A DNA stretch of 64,000 nucleotides, from assembly GCF_900109205.1 (NCBI RefSeq), contig NZ_FNZB01000001.1, positions 1,364,001 to 1,428,000 on the forward strand. The letters run 5' to 3'. Position numbers and translations under genes: made by a program. Below are positions 17,514-25,800 of the stretch, piece after piece. Below the pieces are notes generated by a model, which saw only the letters and a program-made list of their open reading frames with translations, did no database searches and was not told the origin of the DNA. Numbering within the stretch: position 1 is the stretch's first letter; every line of letters begins with the position of its first letter. The DNA comes from Sphingomonas sp. OV641 (lineage in GTDB: Bacteria; Pseudomonadota; Alphaproteobacteria; Sphingomonadales; Sphingomonadaceae).

Positions 17514-18616
17514 CCGTCCAATACATCCGCGATCGCAAGAAGAAGCGATGGTATGTCTATGCCTACAAGGGCGGGCCCCGCATCATGCTGCACGAAGGCC
17601 CGCGCCGCCCCACGCTTGGGCGCAAAGAGCATGAAGCGATCGCGGAAGCCCTTGCCAGTCGGGGAGCCATCAACCCAGAGACGCTCAATGCCGTTATCCG
17701 TGCGTGGCGCAATTCACCGGAATGGAAGAAGCTGAGCGACGGCACGCGTAAGACGTGGGGCCGGCACCTGGATCGCATTGAAGCCAAGTGGGGCGATAAG
17801 CCGCTCGCCGTATGGAACGATCCTCGCATGAAGGCGAAGGTGGTCGAATGGCGCAACACGTTTCAGGACAAGCCGCGCACTGCTGACATCGGCGTCACAG
17901 TGCTGGTGGCCCTCCTGAAATGGGCGATGCTCAACGGGCAGGGCATCACGATCAATGTCGCGGCGAATATCCCCCAGCTCTACAGCGGGGCCCAGCGGGA
18001 AGAGATCGTCTGGACGCCAGAGGACATGCAGCGCTTCGCAGAGAAGGCGATCGAGCTCGAGCGCGAGCATGTGATCGATGGGCTATGGCTCGCGGCTTTG
18101 ACCGGCCTGCGCCGCGCCGATCTGGTCACGCTCACCTTCCAGCATGTCGGCGAGTTCGCAGTTACCAAGACGGCGCTCAAGAAAAGCCGCGGCCGGCGCC
18201 GGAAAGCAACGATCCCGATGACGCCCGATTTAGAGGCATTGCTTGCCGAGTTGCGCACCCGCGATCGTGAGGACGGCGTGGACACCGTGCTGGTCAACAG
18301 CTTCGGCCGACCGTGGAGCGGCGACGGTTTCGGCGGATCGTTCAATCGGATCCGCGATGCCGCGCGCATCGAACATGAGGATGAGGACGGCGCGCGCCGG
18401 CTCAAGCATCTCCACGATCTGCGCGGCACGTTCTGCACCATGCTGCTGAGCGAGTGCCAGCTCACCGACAAGGAAGCCGCAGACATCATGGCGTGGTCGC
18501 CCGACCGCGTGGCGCATATCCGCAAGACTTATGTTGACGACAGTCGGGTGGTCGTGGCAATCGGCGAGCGCATCGCAGGGCGCGCCCGAGCAAAACGGGA
18601 GGCAAAACAGCGATGA
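17510..18616 (+). CDS. tyrosine recombinase, phage-type integrase
   Basis: About 368 residues. An N-terminal arm-binding beta part (IRDRKKKRWYVYAYKGGP) is followed by a SAM-like core-binding domain (about 50-150) and the catalytic domain with LTGLRRADLVTL (Arg near 200), the HLHDLRGT block (His-x-x-Arg near 302) and RKTYVDD (Tyr near 341). TTG 17510 overlaps the stop of the preceding gene and I take it as the start; an ATG at 17495 in the same frame would add 5 residues. The gene ends 36 bp before the tRNA-Gly gene, on its 5' side. It is the only recombinase in the block. Confidence 0.9.
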   Translation: MTVQYIRDRKKKRWYVYAYKGGPRIMLHEGPRRPTLGRKEHEAIAEALASRGAINPETLNAVIRAWRNSPEWKKLSDGTRKTWGRHLDRIEAKWGDKPLAVWNDPRMKAKVVEWRNTFQDKPRTADIGVTVLVALLKWAMLNGQGITINVAANIPQLYSGAQREEIVWTPEDMQRFAEKAIELEREHVIDGLWLAALTGLRRADLVTLTFQHVGEFAVTKTALKKSRGRRRKATIPMTPDLEALLAELRTRDREDGVDTVLVNSFGRPWSGDGFGGSFNRIRDAARIEHEDEDGARRLKHLHDLRGTFCTMLLSECQLTDKEAADIMAWSPDRVAHIRKTYVDDSRVVVAIGERIAGRARAKREAKQR

Positions 18617-18652
18617 CCAGCTTGACCGAAATGCGCGGAAAAGCTAGTGTTT

Positions 18653-18726
18653 GCGGGTGTAGCTCAATGGTAGAGCAGAAGCTTCCCAAGCTTACGACGA
18701 GGGTTCGATTCCCTTCACCCGCTCCA
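18653..18726 (+). tRNA. tRNA-Gly (CCC)
   Basis: A complete cloverleaf: 7-bp acceptor stem GCGGGTG / CACCCGC, D arm GCTC...GAGC, anticodon loop TTCCCAA giving anticodon CCC, T arm with GGTTCGATTCC, and encoded TCCA 3' end. The anticodon stem has one mismatch at its outer pair. The sequence closely matches the bacterial glyU type. The integrase gene ends just upstream. Confidence 0.95.
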
Positions 18727-18856
18727 TCCTCCTTTATCGCGGGGCTTCGCCTCGCGCCTGCGGATGTCATCTGAAAGCGACCGCTTGTCCCGCCCTTGTT
18801 GGTGCTGCGGCTTGTTGCTGCGTTCGTCCGCGCAAATGGAGCCTTGAGATACTTCG

Positions 18857-19342
18857 ATGACGTCATGCCGGAAAAAGATCGAAGTCCAGATCCTGGACCC
18901 GCGGCTACGTGAATGGGGCCTTCCCCGGTATCAGACGGACATGGCGGCGGGTGTCGACCTGCACGCCTGCATCGATGAACCGCTGGTTCTGCAACCGCAG
19001 GCGCCGGCAGTGCTTGTTCCCTCCGGCATGGCCGTGTTGATGAACGATCCGGACATGGCCGCGCTCGTCCTCGCCAGGTCCGGCCTGGGGCACAAGAAGG
19101 GTCTTATCCTCGGCCAGTCCGTGGGGCTGATCGATGCCGATTACACGGCGCAGATCTTCGTCAGCGCGTGGCTTCGGACCCCGCCGGGCAGCGAGACGCT
19201 CACCATCAATCCGGGCGACCGGATTGCGCAGCTGGTGTTCGTTCCGATCATCCGCCCGGAGCTCAGCTTCGTTGACACGCTCAGCGCGACCACCGCGCGC
19301 GGCGGCGGCGGGTTCGGGTCCACGGGCTTCGGCACCACCTGA
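18857..19342 (+). CDS. dut: deoxyuridine 5'-triphosphate nucleotidohydrolase
   Basis: Trimeric dUTPase that converts dUTP to dUMP and so keeps uracil out of DNA. All five family motifs are visible in 161 residues: AGVDLHAC (motif 1, about 30-37), ARSGLGHKKGL (motif 2), GLIDADYTAQIFVS (motif 3), NPGDRIAQLVF (motif 4), and the C-terminal GGGGFGSTGFG (motif 5), which closes over the active site of the adjacent subunit. It lies just outside the mobile region, after tRNA-Gly, and is the chromosomal-type gene rather than a phage copy judging by its neighbours. Confidence 0.94.
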   Translation: MTSCRKKIEVQILDPRLREWGLPRYQTDMAAGVDLHACIDEPLVLQPQAPAVLVPSGMAVLMNDPDMAALVLARSGLGHKKGLILGQSVGLIDADYTAQIFVSAWLRTPPGSETLTINPGDRIAQLVFVPIIRPELSFVDTLSATTARGGGGFGSTGFGTT

Positions 19343-19556
19343 TCCCTGCCGCATGAGTTCATGCCCCCTTCTTAAGACTACGGCAGCCGCCCGCGCGGGA
19401 AGCCATGCCGCACGGCCAGTCTGACGGCGGCTGCACGATGATCGGCACCGCCCCTCCCTCGCCCGCGGCCCTCACCGGCTGCCCTCTCCGGCTAGACGTG
19501 CGCGCCAACCTGCTCGATAGTGGGTGGAGCATGGGCATAAGCGGGACGGTGAAGCA

Positions 19557-19991
19557 GTGATTGCGATCTCCCTGATGCTGGCCTTGAGCCAGGCGGCGTC
19601 GGCTGTCGGCGCGACGCCGGCCGTTGAGCCCGCACAGGCGGGTTCTTCGACGCGTGCGCCCGTCGCTCCCCTGCCGGCCATCCCGGACGAGTTGTCGACC
19701 CTGCCGGAGTTGAAGCTGCGCCGCCCGCAACCGGATGCGACCGCCTTGTCCTTCTTCGTGCGGGATGAGGTGCGCGCCGGACGGTGCAGCGCCGACAGTC
19801 CGCTCCGCCTCGACCTGGCCGTCCTGGTCACGTCGGGCGGCCAGCTGCGCCGCATCCGCCCCAATGCGATCGGCTGCCCCACCGTGGAGCAATATGCCTC
19901 GGGCGTGGTGATGCGCATGGCGCGCGGCAATGTGTCACCACCGCTCGAAGACCGCTGGTACCGCGTGTCGTTCACCTTCGCATGGCAGTGA
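19557..19991 (+). CDS. hypothetical exported protein
   Basis: About 144 residues starting at GTG 19557, which puts a clean signal peptide first (MIAISLMLALSQAASAVGA); an earlier GTG at 19524 would add 11 polar residues. After an Ala/Pro-rich linker comes a compact domain (LSFFVRDEVRAGRCSADSPL ... CPTVEQYASGVVMRMARGNV ... WYRVSFTFAW) with two cysteines. The final pattern resembles the C-terminal beta-alpha-beta unit of TonB-like periplasmic proteins, but I cannot assign a family. It overlaps the next gene by 10 bases. Confidence 0.6.
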   Translation: MIAISLMLALSQAASAVGATPAVEPAQAGSSTRAPVAPLPAIPDELSTLPELKLRRPQPDATALSFFVRDEVRAGRCSADSPLRLDLAVLVTSGGQLRRIRPNAIGCPTVEQYASGVVMRMARGNVSPPLEDRWYRVSFTFAWQ

Positions 19992-20743
19992 CACTCGGCG
20001 AGGAAGAGCGCGCGCGCTATGCCCGGCAGATCATCCTTCGTGAGATCGGCGGCGGCGGCCAGCGCCGGCTGAAGCGCGCCACCGTGGCGGTGATCGGCGC
20101 TGGCGGCATCGGATCACCGGCCATCGCCTATCTCGCGGCGGCCGGCATCGGGCGTCTGGTCGTCATCGACGATGATCGGGTGGACCTCTCCAACCTGCAG
20201 CGCCAGATCCTCTTTGGTACTGCCGATGTCGGCGCCTTGAAGGCCGAACGGGCCGCCACCGCCGTTGCGCGCCACAATCCGAACGTTGCCGTGGCGGTCG
20301 CCCCCGCCCGGATCACCGCCGACAATGCCGCAGCCTTGTTGTCGGGGGCGGATGTGGTGGTCGACGGGTGCGACAATTTCGCGACCCGCCTCGCCGTGGC
20401 CGATGCCGCGCTGGCGCGGCGCATCCCGCTCGTCTCGGCGGCGGTCGGCCAGTTCGAAGGTCAGTTGGCGACGTATCGCGGCTGGGAAGCGGGCAAGCCG
20501 TGCTATCGCTGCCTGGTGGGCAGTGCGCCCGATCGGGATGAAGCGACCTGCGCGGAGCAGGGCGTGCTCGGGCCTGTCACGGGCGTCCTTGGCAGCATGG
20601 CGGCGCTTGAGGCAATCCGGGCGGTGGCGCCGTTCGGCGAAGATCCGGCCGGCCGGCTGACCTTGCTCGACCTGCTGGATCTCCGCTTCCGAACCATCCG
20701 GGTGCCAAAGGACCCGGCCTGTCCCGCCTGCGGCGGCGCTTAG
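19982..20743 (+). CDS. moeB: ThiF/MoeB/HesA family adenylyltransferase
   Basis: E1-like enzyme that adenylates the C-terminal glycine of a sulfur-carrier protein such as MoaD or ThiS. At 253 residues it is the length of single-domain MoeB/ThiF without rhodanese. Seen are RYARQIILREIGGGGQRRL, the nucleotide-binding GAGGIGSPAIAYLAAAG, DDDRVDLSNLQRQILF, VVDGCDNFATR, and two zinc CxxC pairs (CYRC at about 170 and CPAC at the C-terminus). ATG 19982 overlaps the exported protein gene. The moeB name is the best guess; thiF function cannot be excluded by sequence alone. Its stop codon overlaps that of convergent galU. Confidence 0.85.
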   Translation: MAVTLGEEERARYARQIILREIGGGGQRRLKRATVAVIGAGGIGSPAIAYLAAAGIGRLVVIDDDRVDLSNLQRQILFGTADVGALKAERAATAVARHNPNVAVAVAPARITADNAAALLSGADVVVDGCDNFATRLAVADAALARRIPLVSAAVGQFEGQLATYRGWEAGKPCYRCLVGSAPDRDEATCAEQGVLGPVTGVLGSMAALEAIRAVAPFGEDPAGRLTLLDLLDLRFRTIRVPKDPACPACGGA

Positions 20744-21612
20744 TTCACCAGTTCCTTGGCGAACGCCCGAACCGCCGGGCCGATGTCGTCACGGGCAAGC
20801 GCCAGCGCAAGGTTGGCCTGGATGAAGCCCGCCTTGTCGCCGCAATCATAGCGCTGGCCGGTGAAGGTATAGCCATGGAAAGGCTGTTTCCCGATCAGCT
20901 GCGCCATCGCGTCGGTCAGCTGGATCTCGCCGCCCGCCCCCTTCACCGGATTGTCGAGGATCTTCATCACCTCGGGCTGAAGGATGTAGCGGCCCGGCGT
21001 CATCAGGTTCGACTTTGCCGTGCCCTTCTTGGGCTTTTCGATCACTTCGAGCACTTCGGTCAGCGCGCCATCGACCTTGCCCGGGGTGATGATCCCGTAT
21101 TTGTCGGTTTCCTCGGGCGCCACTTCCAGCGCGCCGATCAGATTGCCGCCGACGCGGTGATAGGCTTCCACCATCTGCGCCAGAAAGCCCGGCGTGCCGA
21201 CCATCAGCTCATCGGGAAGCAGCACGGCGAATGGCTCGTCGCCGACGATTTCGCGCGCACACCACACCGCATGGCCCAGGCCCAGCGGCTCCTGCTGGCG
21301 CACATACACCGGAGAACCAGGCTTCTGCCGGATATTCTCGATCAGCGTCAGGGGCTTGCCCCGCGCCTTCATCGTGGCTTCCAGCTCAAAGGAAATATCG
21401 AAATGATCTTCCAGCGCGCCCTTCCCCCGGCCGGTGACGAAGATGATCTGCTCGATCCCCGCCTCGATCGCTTCCTCCACCGCATATTGGATCAGCGGCT
21501 TGTCGACGACGGTCAGCATTTCCTTCGGCATTGACTTGGTCGCCGGGAGAAATCGCGTTCCAAGTCCGGCAACCGGGAATACGGCCTTACGCAGCGGCTT
21601 GATGGACGACAT
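20740..21612 (-). CDS. galU: UTP-glucose-1-phosphate uridylyltransferase
   Basis: Makes UDP-glucose from UTP and glucose 1-phosphate for surface polysaccharide synthesis. The 290 residues show the nucleotidyltransferase signature GLGTRFLPATKSMPKEML near the N-terminus, then EQIIFVTGRGKGALEDHFD, QQEPLGLGHAVWCA, VLLPDELM and RYDCGDKAGFIQANL, all in family order. It is transcribed away from wecB, and the spacer between them (21613-21732) must hold both promoters. Full length. Confidence 0.95.
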   Translation of the reverse strand: MSSIKPLRKAVFPVAGLGTRFLPATKSMPKEMLTVVDKPLIQYAVEEAIEAGIEQIIFVTGRGKGALEDHFDISFELEATMKARGKPLTLIENIRQKPGSPVYVRQQEPLGLGHAVWCAREIVGDEPFAVLLPDELMVGTPGFLAQMVEAYHRVGGNLIGALEVAPEETDKYGIITPGKVDGALTEVLEVIEKPKKGTAKSNLMTPGRYILQPEVMKILDNPVKGAGGEIQLTDAMAQLIGKQPFHGYTFTGQRYDCGDKAGFIQANLALALARDDIGPAVRAFAKELVN

Positions 21613-21732
21613 CGATGATTATCTCCCCGAGCATTTCGCCGTGGGACTTAACGAGACGCTGCGTTGCGGCAAAGCAGGAATTGCGTAGATCCGTTTAGGT
21701 CGTCCTTAATTGCTGGGTGTTAGCCCCTTCCC

Positions 21733-22848
21733 ATGAAGACGCTGGTTATCTTTGGTACCCGCCCTGAGGCGATCAAGCTGTTCCCGGTCGTGCGCGCGCT
21801 CCAGGCGCAACCTGCGCTGCAGGTGCGCACGTGCGTGACGGCGCAGCACCGCGGCCTGCTGGATCAGGTTCTGGCGATCGCCGGCCTCGCGCCGGACATC
21901 GACCTTGATCTGATGGAGCCGGGCCAGACGCTCGATCGCCTGACCGCACGGCTGCTGACCGGCATCGGCGAGGTGCTGGATCGGGAGCGTCCTGATCGGG
22001 TCATCGTCCAGGGAGATACGGCCACCGCCATGTGCGGCGCGCTTGCGGCCTATTATCGCAAGATGCCGGTCGCGCATGTCGAGGCAGGGCTGCGGTCCGG
22101 CGACATCTACCATCCCTGGCCGGAGGAGGTGAACCGTCGGATCGTGGCGCCGATCGCCGATCTCCACTTCGCCCCCACGCAGACGGCGGCCGAGGCTCTG
22201 GCGCGTGAAAACGTCCGTGCGGGCGTGCATGTGACCGGCAATACCGTGATCGACGCGCTGCACTGGACGCGCGACCGGATCGCCGCCGATCCCAGCCTCG
22301 CGCAGGATCTGGACGATGTCGCCGCACGCTTCGCCGGCAAGCGCATCGTTCTGGTCACGACCCACCGCCGCGAGAATTTTGGGGACGGCATGGCGTCGAT
22401 CGCGCGCGCGATCGCCCGCATCGGCGCGCGGCCGGATGTGGCCGTGCTCTTCCCGATGCATCCCAATCCGAACGTCGCTTCCGTCATGGATGCCGTGCTT
22501 GGTGAGCGGGCGAACGTCGCCCGCATCGATCCGCTCGATTATCCGCATTTCATCCGTGCGCTCGGCATGTGCGATCTCGCGCTCACCGATTCCGGTGGCG
22601 TGCAGGAAGAAGCGCCGGCTCTGGGCAAACCCGTGCTGGTGATGCGCGACACCACGGAGCGGCCGGAAGGCGTTGCCGCCGGCACCGCCCGGCTGATCGG
22701 CGCGGATGAAGACCGGATCGTTTCCGAAGTCTTCACGCTTCTGGATGACAAGCCCGCCTATGCCGCGATGGCGCGTGCCCATAATCCCTTCGGGGACGGC
22801 CAGGCGAGTGAACGGATCGCAAGGATCATCGCTGATGAAATCAGATAA
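21733..22848 (+). CDS. wecB: UDP-N-acetylglucosamine 2-epimerase, non-hydrolysing
   Basis: Interconverts UDP-GlcNAc and UDP-ManNAc, the first step to UDP-ManNAcA. 371 residues. Seen are FGTRPEAIKLFPVVRAL at the N-terminus, VQGDTATAMCGALAAYY, HVEAGLRSGDIYHPWPEEVN, TTHRRENFG, and the substrate-binding TDSGGVQEEAP; all are family hallmarks. It overlaps the next gene, the ManNAc dehydrogenase, by 14 bases, so the two steps are one transcription unit. The product likely feeds capsule or O-antigen. Confidence 0.95.
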   Translation: MKTLVIFGTRPEAIKLFPVVRALQAQPALQVRTCVTAQHRGLLDQVLAIAGLAPDIDLDLMEPGQTLDRLTARLLTGIGEVLDRERPDRVIVQGDTATAMCGALAAYYRKMPVAHVEAGLRSGDIYHPWPEEVNRRIVAPIADLHFAPTQTAAEALARENVRAGVHVTGNTVIDALHWTRDRIAADPSLAQDLDDVAARFAGKRIVLVTTHRRENFGDGMASIARAIARIGARPDVAVLFPMHPNPNVASVMDAVLGERANVARIDPLDYPHFIRALGMCDLALTDSGGVQEEAPALGKPVLVMRDTTERPEGVAAGTARLIGADEDRIVSEVFTLLDDKPAYAAMARAHNPFGDGQASERIARIIADEIR

Positions 22849-24127
22849 TGAACTGAACGTCGTTGTCCTCGGCCTCGGCTATATCGGGCTGCCGACGGCG
22901 GCGGTGATCGCGCGCACGGGCGCAAAGGTGCTCGGGATCGATGTCCACCAGTCGGTGGTGGACACGATCAACTCGGGCCGTGTGCATATCGAGGAAGTCG
23001 ATCTCGATGGTCTGGTCTCCGGCGTGGTGGCGCGCGGCCATCTGCGCGCCTCCACCGCCATCGAGACCGCCGATGTGTTTGTCATCGCGGTGCCCACGCC
23101 GTTTGCGGACGATCGCTCGCCCGACATCGCTTATGTGCTTGAAGCCGCAACCAGCCTCGCCCCGGTTCTGAAGACGGGCGATACGGTGATCCTCGAATCG
23201 ACTTCTCCCGTGGGCACGACCGAAAAGGTGCGCGACCTGCTCGCCCGCCTCCGCCCGGATCTGCGCGCGCCCGGTCTTGGCGAGGGTGCGGATTATGCGG
23301 TGGCCTATTGTCCGGAACGCGTGCTGCCGGGTCGCATCCTCGTTGAACTGATCGATAATGATCGGGTGATCGGCGGCATCACCCCGCGTTGCGCGCGCAA
23401 GGCGCTGACCTTCTACCGCCGGTTCGTTCGCGGCGCCTGCGTCACCACCAATGCGCGTGCGGCGGAGATGACGAAGCTGACGGAGAACGCTTTTCGCGAC
23501 GTCAACATCGCCTTCGCCAACGAACTGAGCCTCGTCGCCGAGACCATGGGCGTGGACGTGTGGGAGGTGATCCGCCTCGCCAACCGCCACCCGCGGGTGA
23601 ACATCCTTCAGCCCGGCCCCGGCGTTGGCGGTCATTGTATCGCCGTCGACCCGTGGTTCCTCGTCGCGGCCGACCCGGCGAACACGCCGCTGATCCGCAC
23701 TGCGCGTGAGGTAAATGACGGCAAGACCGACCATGTGATCGCGCGCGCCGCCGCCATGATCGAGGGGAACCCGGGCGTTCCGGTCGCCTGCCTGGGCCTG
23801 GCCTTCAAGGCGAACATCGATGATTTTCGCGAAAGCCCGGCGCTGAAGGTCGCCACTGCGCTCGCGGCACGGTTCGGCAATCGCATTCGGATTGTCGAGC
23901 CTTATGCGGCGCAGCTTCCCGCCGCCCTGGCCACGACGGGTGCGACGCTGATCGACATCGATACCGCGATTGAACGCTGCCCCGTGATGATCGTGCTCGT
24001 CGATCACGACGTGTTCCGCTCCGTCCCGCTGGAGGAGCGTGACGGCAAACAGGTGCTCGACACGCGGGGCATCTGGCCCGATCAGCCGCAGCCCCGCGCA
24101 TCCAGCCCGCTGCGCATGACCGGTTGA
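22835..24127 (+). CDS. wecC: UDP-N-acetyl-D-mannosamine dehydrogenase
   Basis: NAD-dependent four-electron oxidation of UDP-ManNAc to UDP-ManNAcA. ATG 22835 inside the end of wecB gives 430 residues. The NAD site is VLGLGYIGLPTAAVIA at the N-terminus; STSPVGTTEKV and VAYCPERVLPGR follow; the catalytic cysteine lies in GPGVGGHCIAVDPWF (near residue 267), and the C-terminal UDP-binding domain begins at GLAFKANIDDFRESPA. It belongs to the UDP-glucose/GDP-mannose dehydrogenase family; the partner wecB makes the ManNAc substrate the most likely. Confidence 0.92.
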   Translation: MKSDNELNVVVLGLGYIGLPTAAVIARTGAKVLGIDVHQSVVDTINSGRVHIEEVDLDGLVSGVVARGHLRASTAIETADVFVIAVPTPFADDRSPDIAYVLEAATSLAPVLKTGDTVILESTSPVGTTEKVRDLLARLRPDLRAPGLGEGADYAVAYCPERVLPGRILVELIDNDRVIGGITPRCARKALTFYRRFVRGACVTTNARAAEMTKLTENAFRDVNIAFANELSLVAETMGVDVWEVIRLANRHPRVNILQPGPGVGGHCIAVDPWFLVAADPANTPLIRTAREVNDGKTDHVIARAAAMIEGNPGVPVACLGLAFKANIDDFRESPALKVATALAARFGNRIRIVEPYAAQLPAALATTGATLIDIDTAIERCPVMIVLVDHDVFRSVPLEERDGKQVLDTRGIWPDQPQPRASSPLRMTG

Positions 24128-24199
24128 CCGGCCGGCAGTTGTTGCGGGTGACCGCCTCCTTGGATAGAGGCTCCGCTCTTCCTAATATATCGGCCGCTT

Positions 24200-24982
24200 A
24201 TGCTTTCGCGCCTTTTCACGCGCCGTCGTCCCGAACCGATCCAGGCGGAATTGCCTGAGGGCCGGCGCATCTATGCGATCGGGGATATCCACGGCCGGCT
24301 GGACCTGCTCGAACAACTGCTGGCTCTCATCGAACAGGATGATGCCGCACGCGGTCGGGCTCGGACCGGGCTCATCTTTCTTGGTGATCTGGTGGATCGC
24401 GGCCCGGATTCGGCCGGCGTCGTGGAACGCGTCCGCCGCTTGTGTGTCGAACGCCCCGACACACGCTGTCTCAGCGGCAATCACGAGGAAATCTTCCTCG
24501 GCGCGCATGAGGGGAATGGCGAGTTGGTCCGCCTGTTGCTGCGGGCCGGCGGCTTTGAGACGCTGCTCAGCTATGGGCTGGGTGCGGACGAGATCGAGCA
24601 GGCGAATATCGCTGAGCTTGCCGAGATGATCGAGCGCGCCGTGCCCGCCGAGCATGTGGTGTTCCTGCGATCGCTCGACGATTATCTGCTGGAGGGCGAT
24701 TATCTGTTCGTCCACGCCGGCATCCGGCCCGGTGTGGCGGTGGAGCAACAATCGCCGCGCGACCTGCGCTGGATCCGCCAGCCGTTCCTCGATTTCGCGG
24801 GAAACCACGGCAAGCTGGTCGTGCATGGCCACACCATCACCGACGATGTGGTTCAGCGGGACAACAGAATCGGCATCGATACCGGTGCTTACCGGACAGG
24901 CCGACTCACCGCGCTGGGGCTGGAAGGTCGCGATCGATGGTTCCTTGACACCGCCGCTGACCGGCCGGAAGCTGTCGACTGA
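24200..24982 (+). CDS. PPP-type metallophosphatase
   Basis: 260 residues with the full calcineurin-like ligand set: AIGDIHGRLDLL, FLGDLVDRGPDS, LSGNHEEIFLG, FVHAGIRPG and VVHGHTITDD, plus IGIDTGAYRTG near the end. It matches the bacterial serine/threonine phosphatase branch (PrpA/ApaH-like). It stands 72 bp after wecC in the same direction, a place where such phosphatases often accompany polysaccharide genes. Substrate could be a phosphoprotein or a nucleotide; the sequence does not decide. Confidence 0.85.
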   Translation: MLSRLFTRRRPEPIQAELPEGRRIYAIGDIHGRLDLLEQLLALIEQDDAARGRARTGLIFLGDLVDRGPDSAGVVERVRRLCVERPDTRCLSGNHEEIFLGAHEGNGELVRLLLRAGGFETLLSYGLGADEIEQANIAELAEMIERAVPAEHVVFLRSLDDYLLEGDYLFVHAGIRPGVAVEQQSPRDLRWIRQPFLDFAGNHGKLVVHGHTITDDVVQRDNRIGIDTGAYRTGRLTALGLEGRDRWFLDTAADRPEAVD

Positions 24983-25053
24983 TCGAAAATCGCGTTGAAT
25001 TGTTGCAACACAGCGGGAAATTGGCCAACACCTACCACTCTAGTGCGCTATAT

Positions 25054-25095
25054 CCGTTGCGTTGCGATGCGATCTCTGTCAGATCGGCGCAACGG
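25054..25095 (+). other. structured leader before the small acidic-tailed protein gene
   Basis: Two nested inverted repeats: an outer perfect 8-bp pair CCGTTGCG (25054-25061) / CGCAACGG (25088-25095), and an inner 6-bp pair CGATCT / AGATCG with loop CTGTC. It ends 5-6 bases before the purine-rich ribosome binding site AAAAAAGGGAG. It could be an operator or an mRNA leader hairpin; the sequence does not say which. Confidence 0.4.
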
Positions 25096-25114
25096 ACAAA
25101 AAAGGGAGTTCGTG

Positions 25115-25342
25115 ATGAAGCTTCGTAACTATTTTGCGGCCGTTGCCGCTGCCTCGCTGGCGGCTGCTCCCGCCGTTGCCGCTCCGGCCTCGACCGCCAA
25201 GGTCGCTCGCGCCAGCGCTCCGGTTGCTCAGGGTGAGCAGGCTGCTGGCGGCGGCGTGATCGTTGCCGTTCTGGCGGCTGCTGCCGTGATCGCCGGCATC
25301 GTCATCATCGCCGATTCGGACGATGAAGCCGACAGCAACTGA
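25115..25342 (+). CDS. small membrane protein with acidic C-terminal tail, copy A
   Basis: 75 residues: a signal-like N-terminus (MKLRNYFAAVAAASLAAAPAVAA), a short Ala/Ser linker with GEQAAGGG, a transmembrane segment (VIVAVLAAAAVIAGIVIIA) and an acidic tail DSDDEADSN. A good ribosome binding site (AAAGGGAG) lies 7 bases before ATG 25115, and a classical terminator follows, so it is a one-gene unit. A related gene of the same plan lies on the other strand at 25801-26049. No known family; likely a single-pass inner-membrane protein or an exported protein with a C-terminal anchor. Confidence 0.7.
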   Translation: MKLRNYFAAVAAASLAAAPAVAAPASTAKVARASAPVAQGEQAAGGGVIVAVLAAAAVIAGIVIIADSDDEADSN

Positions 25343-25362
25343 GCTCCCGCTCTGTTGAAGAG

Positions 25363-25391
25363 AATAGCGGCCTTCGGGCCGCTATTTTTTT
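25363..25391 (+). terminator. intrinsic terminator of copy A
   Basis: A perfect 10-bp stem AATAGCGGCC / GGCCGCTATT with a TTCG tetraloop is followed by TTTTTT. This is an ideal Rho-independent terminator. Confidence 0.93.
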
Positions 25392-25765
25392 GCCTGCTTG
25401 ATGCGACCCCGCCATCGTACCGAGCGGCGTTCCCCAGGATCTTGCCCCTGATCCGCAGATGGGCTCAACAAGCCGCGTCAGAAAACCGGCTGGTCCATCC
25501 GACCGCTGCGCGCCCTCTTCCGCCAGAACCGCATCCGCTCCGTAACCGCGAACGTCAGCCGAGCCGATCGTCAGCGCGCGGTTGAACGCGGGGCACCTCT
25601 TCCCGCCTGCGCAATGCCTGCGGAACTGCGACGCTAAACCAGCGCCAACCATCATGTGAGGAAATCGAGGCGCGCGGACGCCGGAAGGGTCGCGGCTCAC
25701 ACCTTGCCACGGCCAGGCGGCTGCGGCGCGGAAGCACCAACCGAAAAGCGCCGGCTCGGGAAGTT
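25392..25765. other. gene-free stretch
   Basis: About 370 bp between two terminator hairpins. I found no frame with a credible start, composition or homology, and no RNA structure that I recognise. It separates the two small paralogues. Confidence 0.5.
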
Positions 25766-25791
25766 GGCGGGGAAGGTCGCCCTTCCCCGCC
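25766..25791 (-). terminator. hairpin after copy B
   Basis: A perfect 11-bp stem GGCGGGGAAGG / CCTTCCCCGCC with a 4-base loop lies 10 bases after the stop of the minus-strand gene at 25801. On the transcribed strand the loop reads GCGA. There is no U-tract, so this is a probable but imperfect terminator. Confidence 0.6.
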
Positions 25792-25800
25792 GTTCAATCG

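Larger units (their letters stand above)
9262..18652. mobile_element. phage-derived integrative remnant with truncated ends
   Basis: This block contains tightly packed small genes of phage early type with overlapping stops and starts, a recombination nuclease, Lar-like proteins and a tyrosine integrase next to tRNA-Gly(CCC). The left boundary cuts a TonB-dependent receptor. The segment 9566-11490 is a minus-strand tail-type fragment bounded by broken genes on both sides, so at least two further rearrangements occurred inside. No terminase, portal, capsid, tail tape or lysis genes were recognised. I could not find a copy of the tRNA 3' end near 9262 that would serve as the other attachment site. 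Boundaries are estimates. Confidence 0.65.
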
